Assembly: GCA_046349775.1 (NCBI GenBank)
Contig: JAXMBS010000076.1
Coordinates: 1-26,009 of the forward strand
Reading direction: 5' to 3'
DNA length: 26,009 nt
Source of the DNA: JAEUIG01 sp046349775
GTDB taxonomy: Bacteria; Planctomycetota; Planctomycetia; Planctomycetales; Planctomycetaceae
Part shown: one piece after another, positions 25,975-26,009 of the stretch
How positions within the stretch are numbered: the first letter of the stretch is position 1
Layout of the letters: the number at the start of each line of letters is the position of its first letter
Notes under the pieces: generated by a model
Told to the model about the DNA's origin: nothing
Databases searched by the model: none
Seen by the model: only the letters and a program-made list of their open reading frames with translations
Program-made: the position numbers and the translations under genes

Positions 25975-26009
25975 TCAGGCGAATAGCTCGGTGACGATAC
26001 GCGCCTTGC
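25975..26009 (-). CDS. Possible C-terminus of a converging gene, cut by the right edge
   Basis: The last bases read on the minus strand as KARIVTELFA followed by a stop at 25975-25977. It looks like a protein end, but eleven codons cannot prove a gene. Confidence 0.2.
   Translation of the reverse strand, partial: KARIVTELFA

Overview
The window looks like a stretch of a GC-rich Planctomycetota chromosome. This rests on the style of the genes, not on a marker gene. It has a CcsA with a long periplasmic N-terminal extension, secreted proteins built from carboxypeptidase-regulatory-like repeats, and a planctomycete-type tyrosine recombinase tail. No rRNA, tRNA or CRISPR array was seen.

Layout. 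(1) Positions 1-828 are degraded: the C-terminal remnant of a tyrosine recombinase runs off the left edge, followed by weak membrane-protein frames. (2) Positions 829-7499 (+) hold three secreted proteins: an SGNH-hydrolase-like protein, a large unknown protein with W/G/P repeats that is broken by frameshifts, and a protein with eight carboxypeptidase-regulatory-like repeats. (3) Positions 17542 down to 7811 (-) form one long run for cytochrome c maturation: ccmE, ccmF, ccmA, ccmB, ccmC, a tiny ccmD, a membrane-anchored regulatory-domain protein, resB and ccsA. Parts of System I and a complete System II core lie side by side. (4) Divergent from this run are a 14-heme MtrA/DmsE-like lipoprotein cytochrome and an MtrB/PioB-like outer-membrane barrel (+). 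(5) Converging on them are a tetraheme c554-like cytochrome and a 12-heme NapC/NirT-type membrane cytochrome (-). (6) The right end holds an IS3-family transposase scrap, a small membrane protein and a lipoprotein.

The cytochrome genes fit a trans-envelope electron conduit: a quinol-facing NapC-type protein, a periplasmic carrier, and an outer-membrane porin-cytochrome pair. The genes needed to attach their roughly 30 hemes lie next door. The direction of electron flow and the terminal donor or acceptor cannot be read from the sequence. No extracellular MtrC/OmcA-type cytochrome is in the window.

Quality warning. Four genes are split by frameshifts: the 2470 gene, ccmF, the 14-heme cytochrome and the c554-like gene. 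Every break is a missing base or bases, and nearly all are repaired by adding G (C on the other strand) to a G run, which restores conserved family motifs. This looks like systematic undercalling in the sequencing rather than gene decay.
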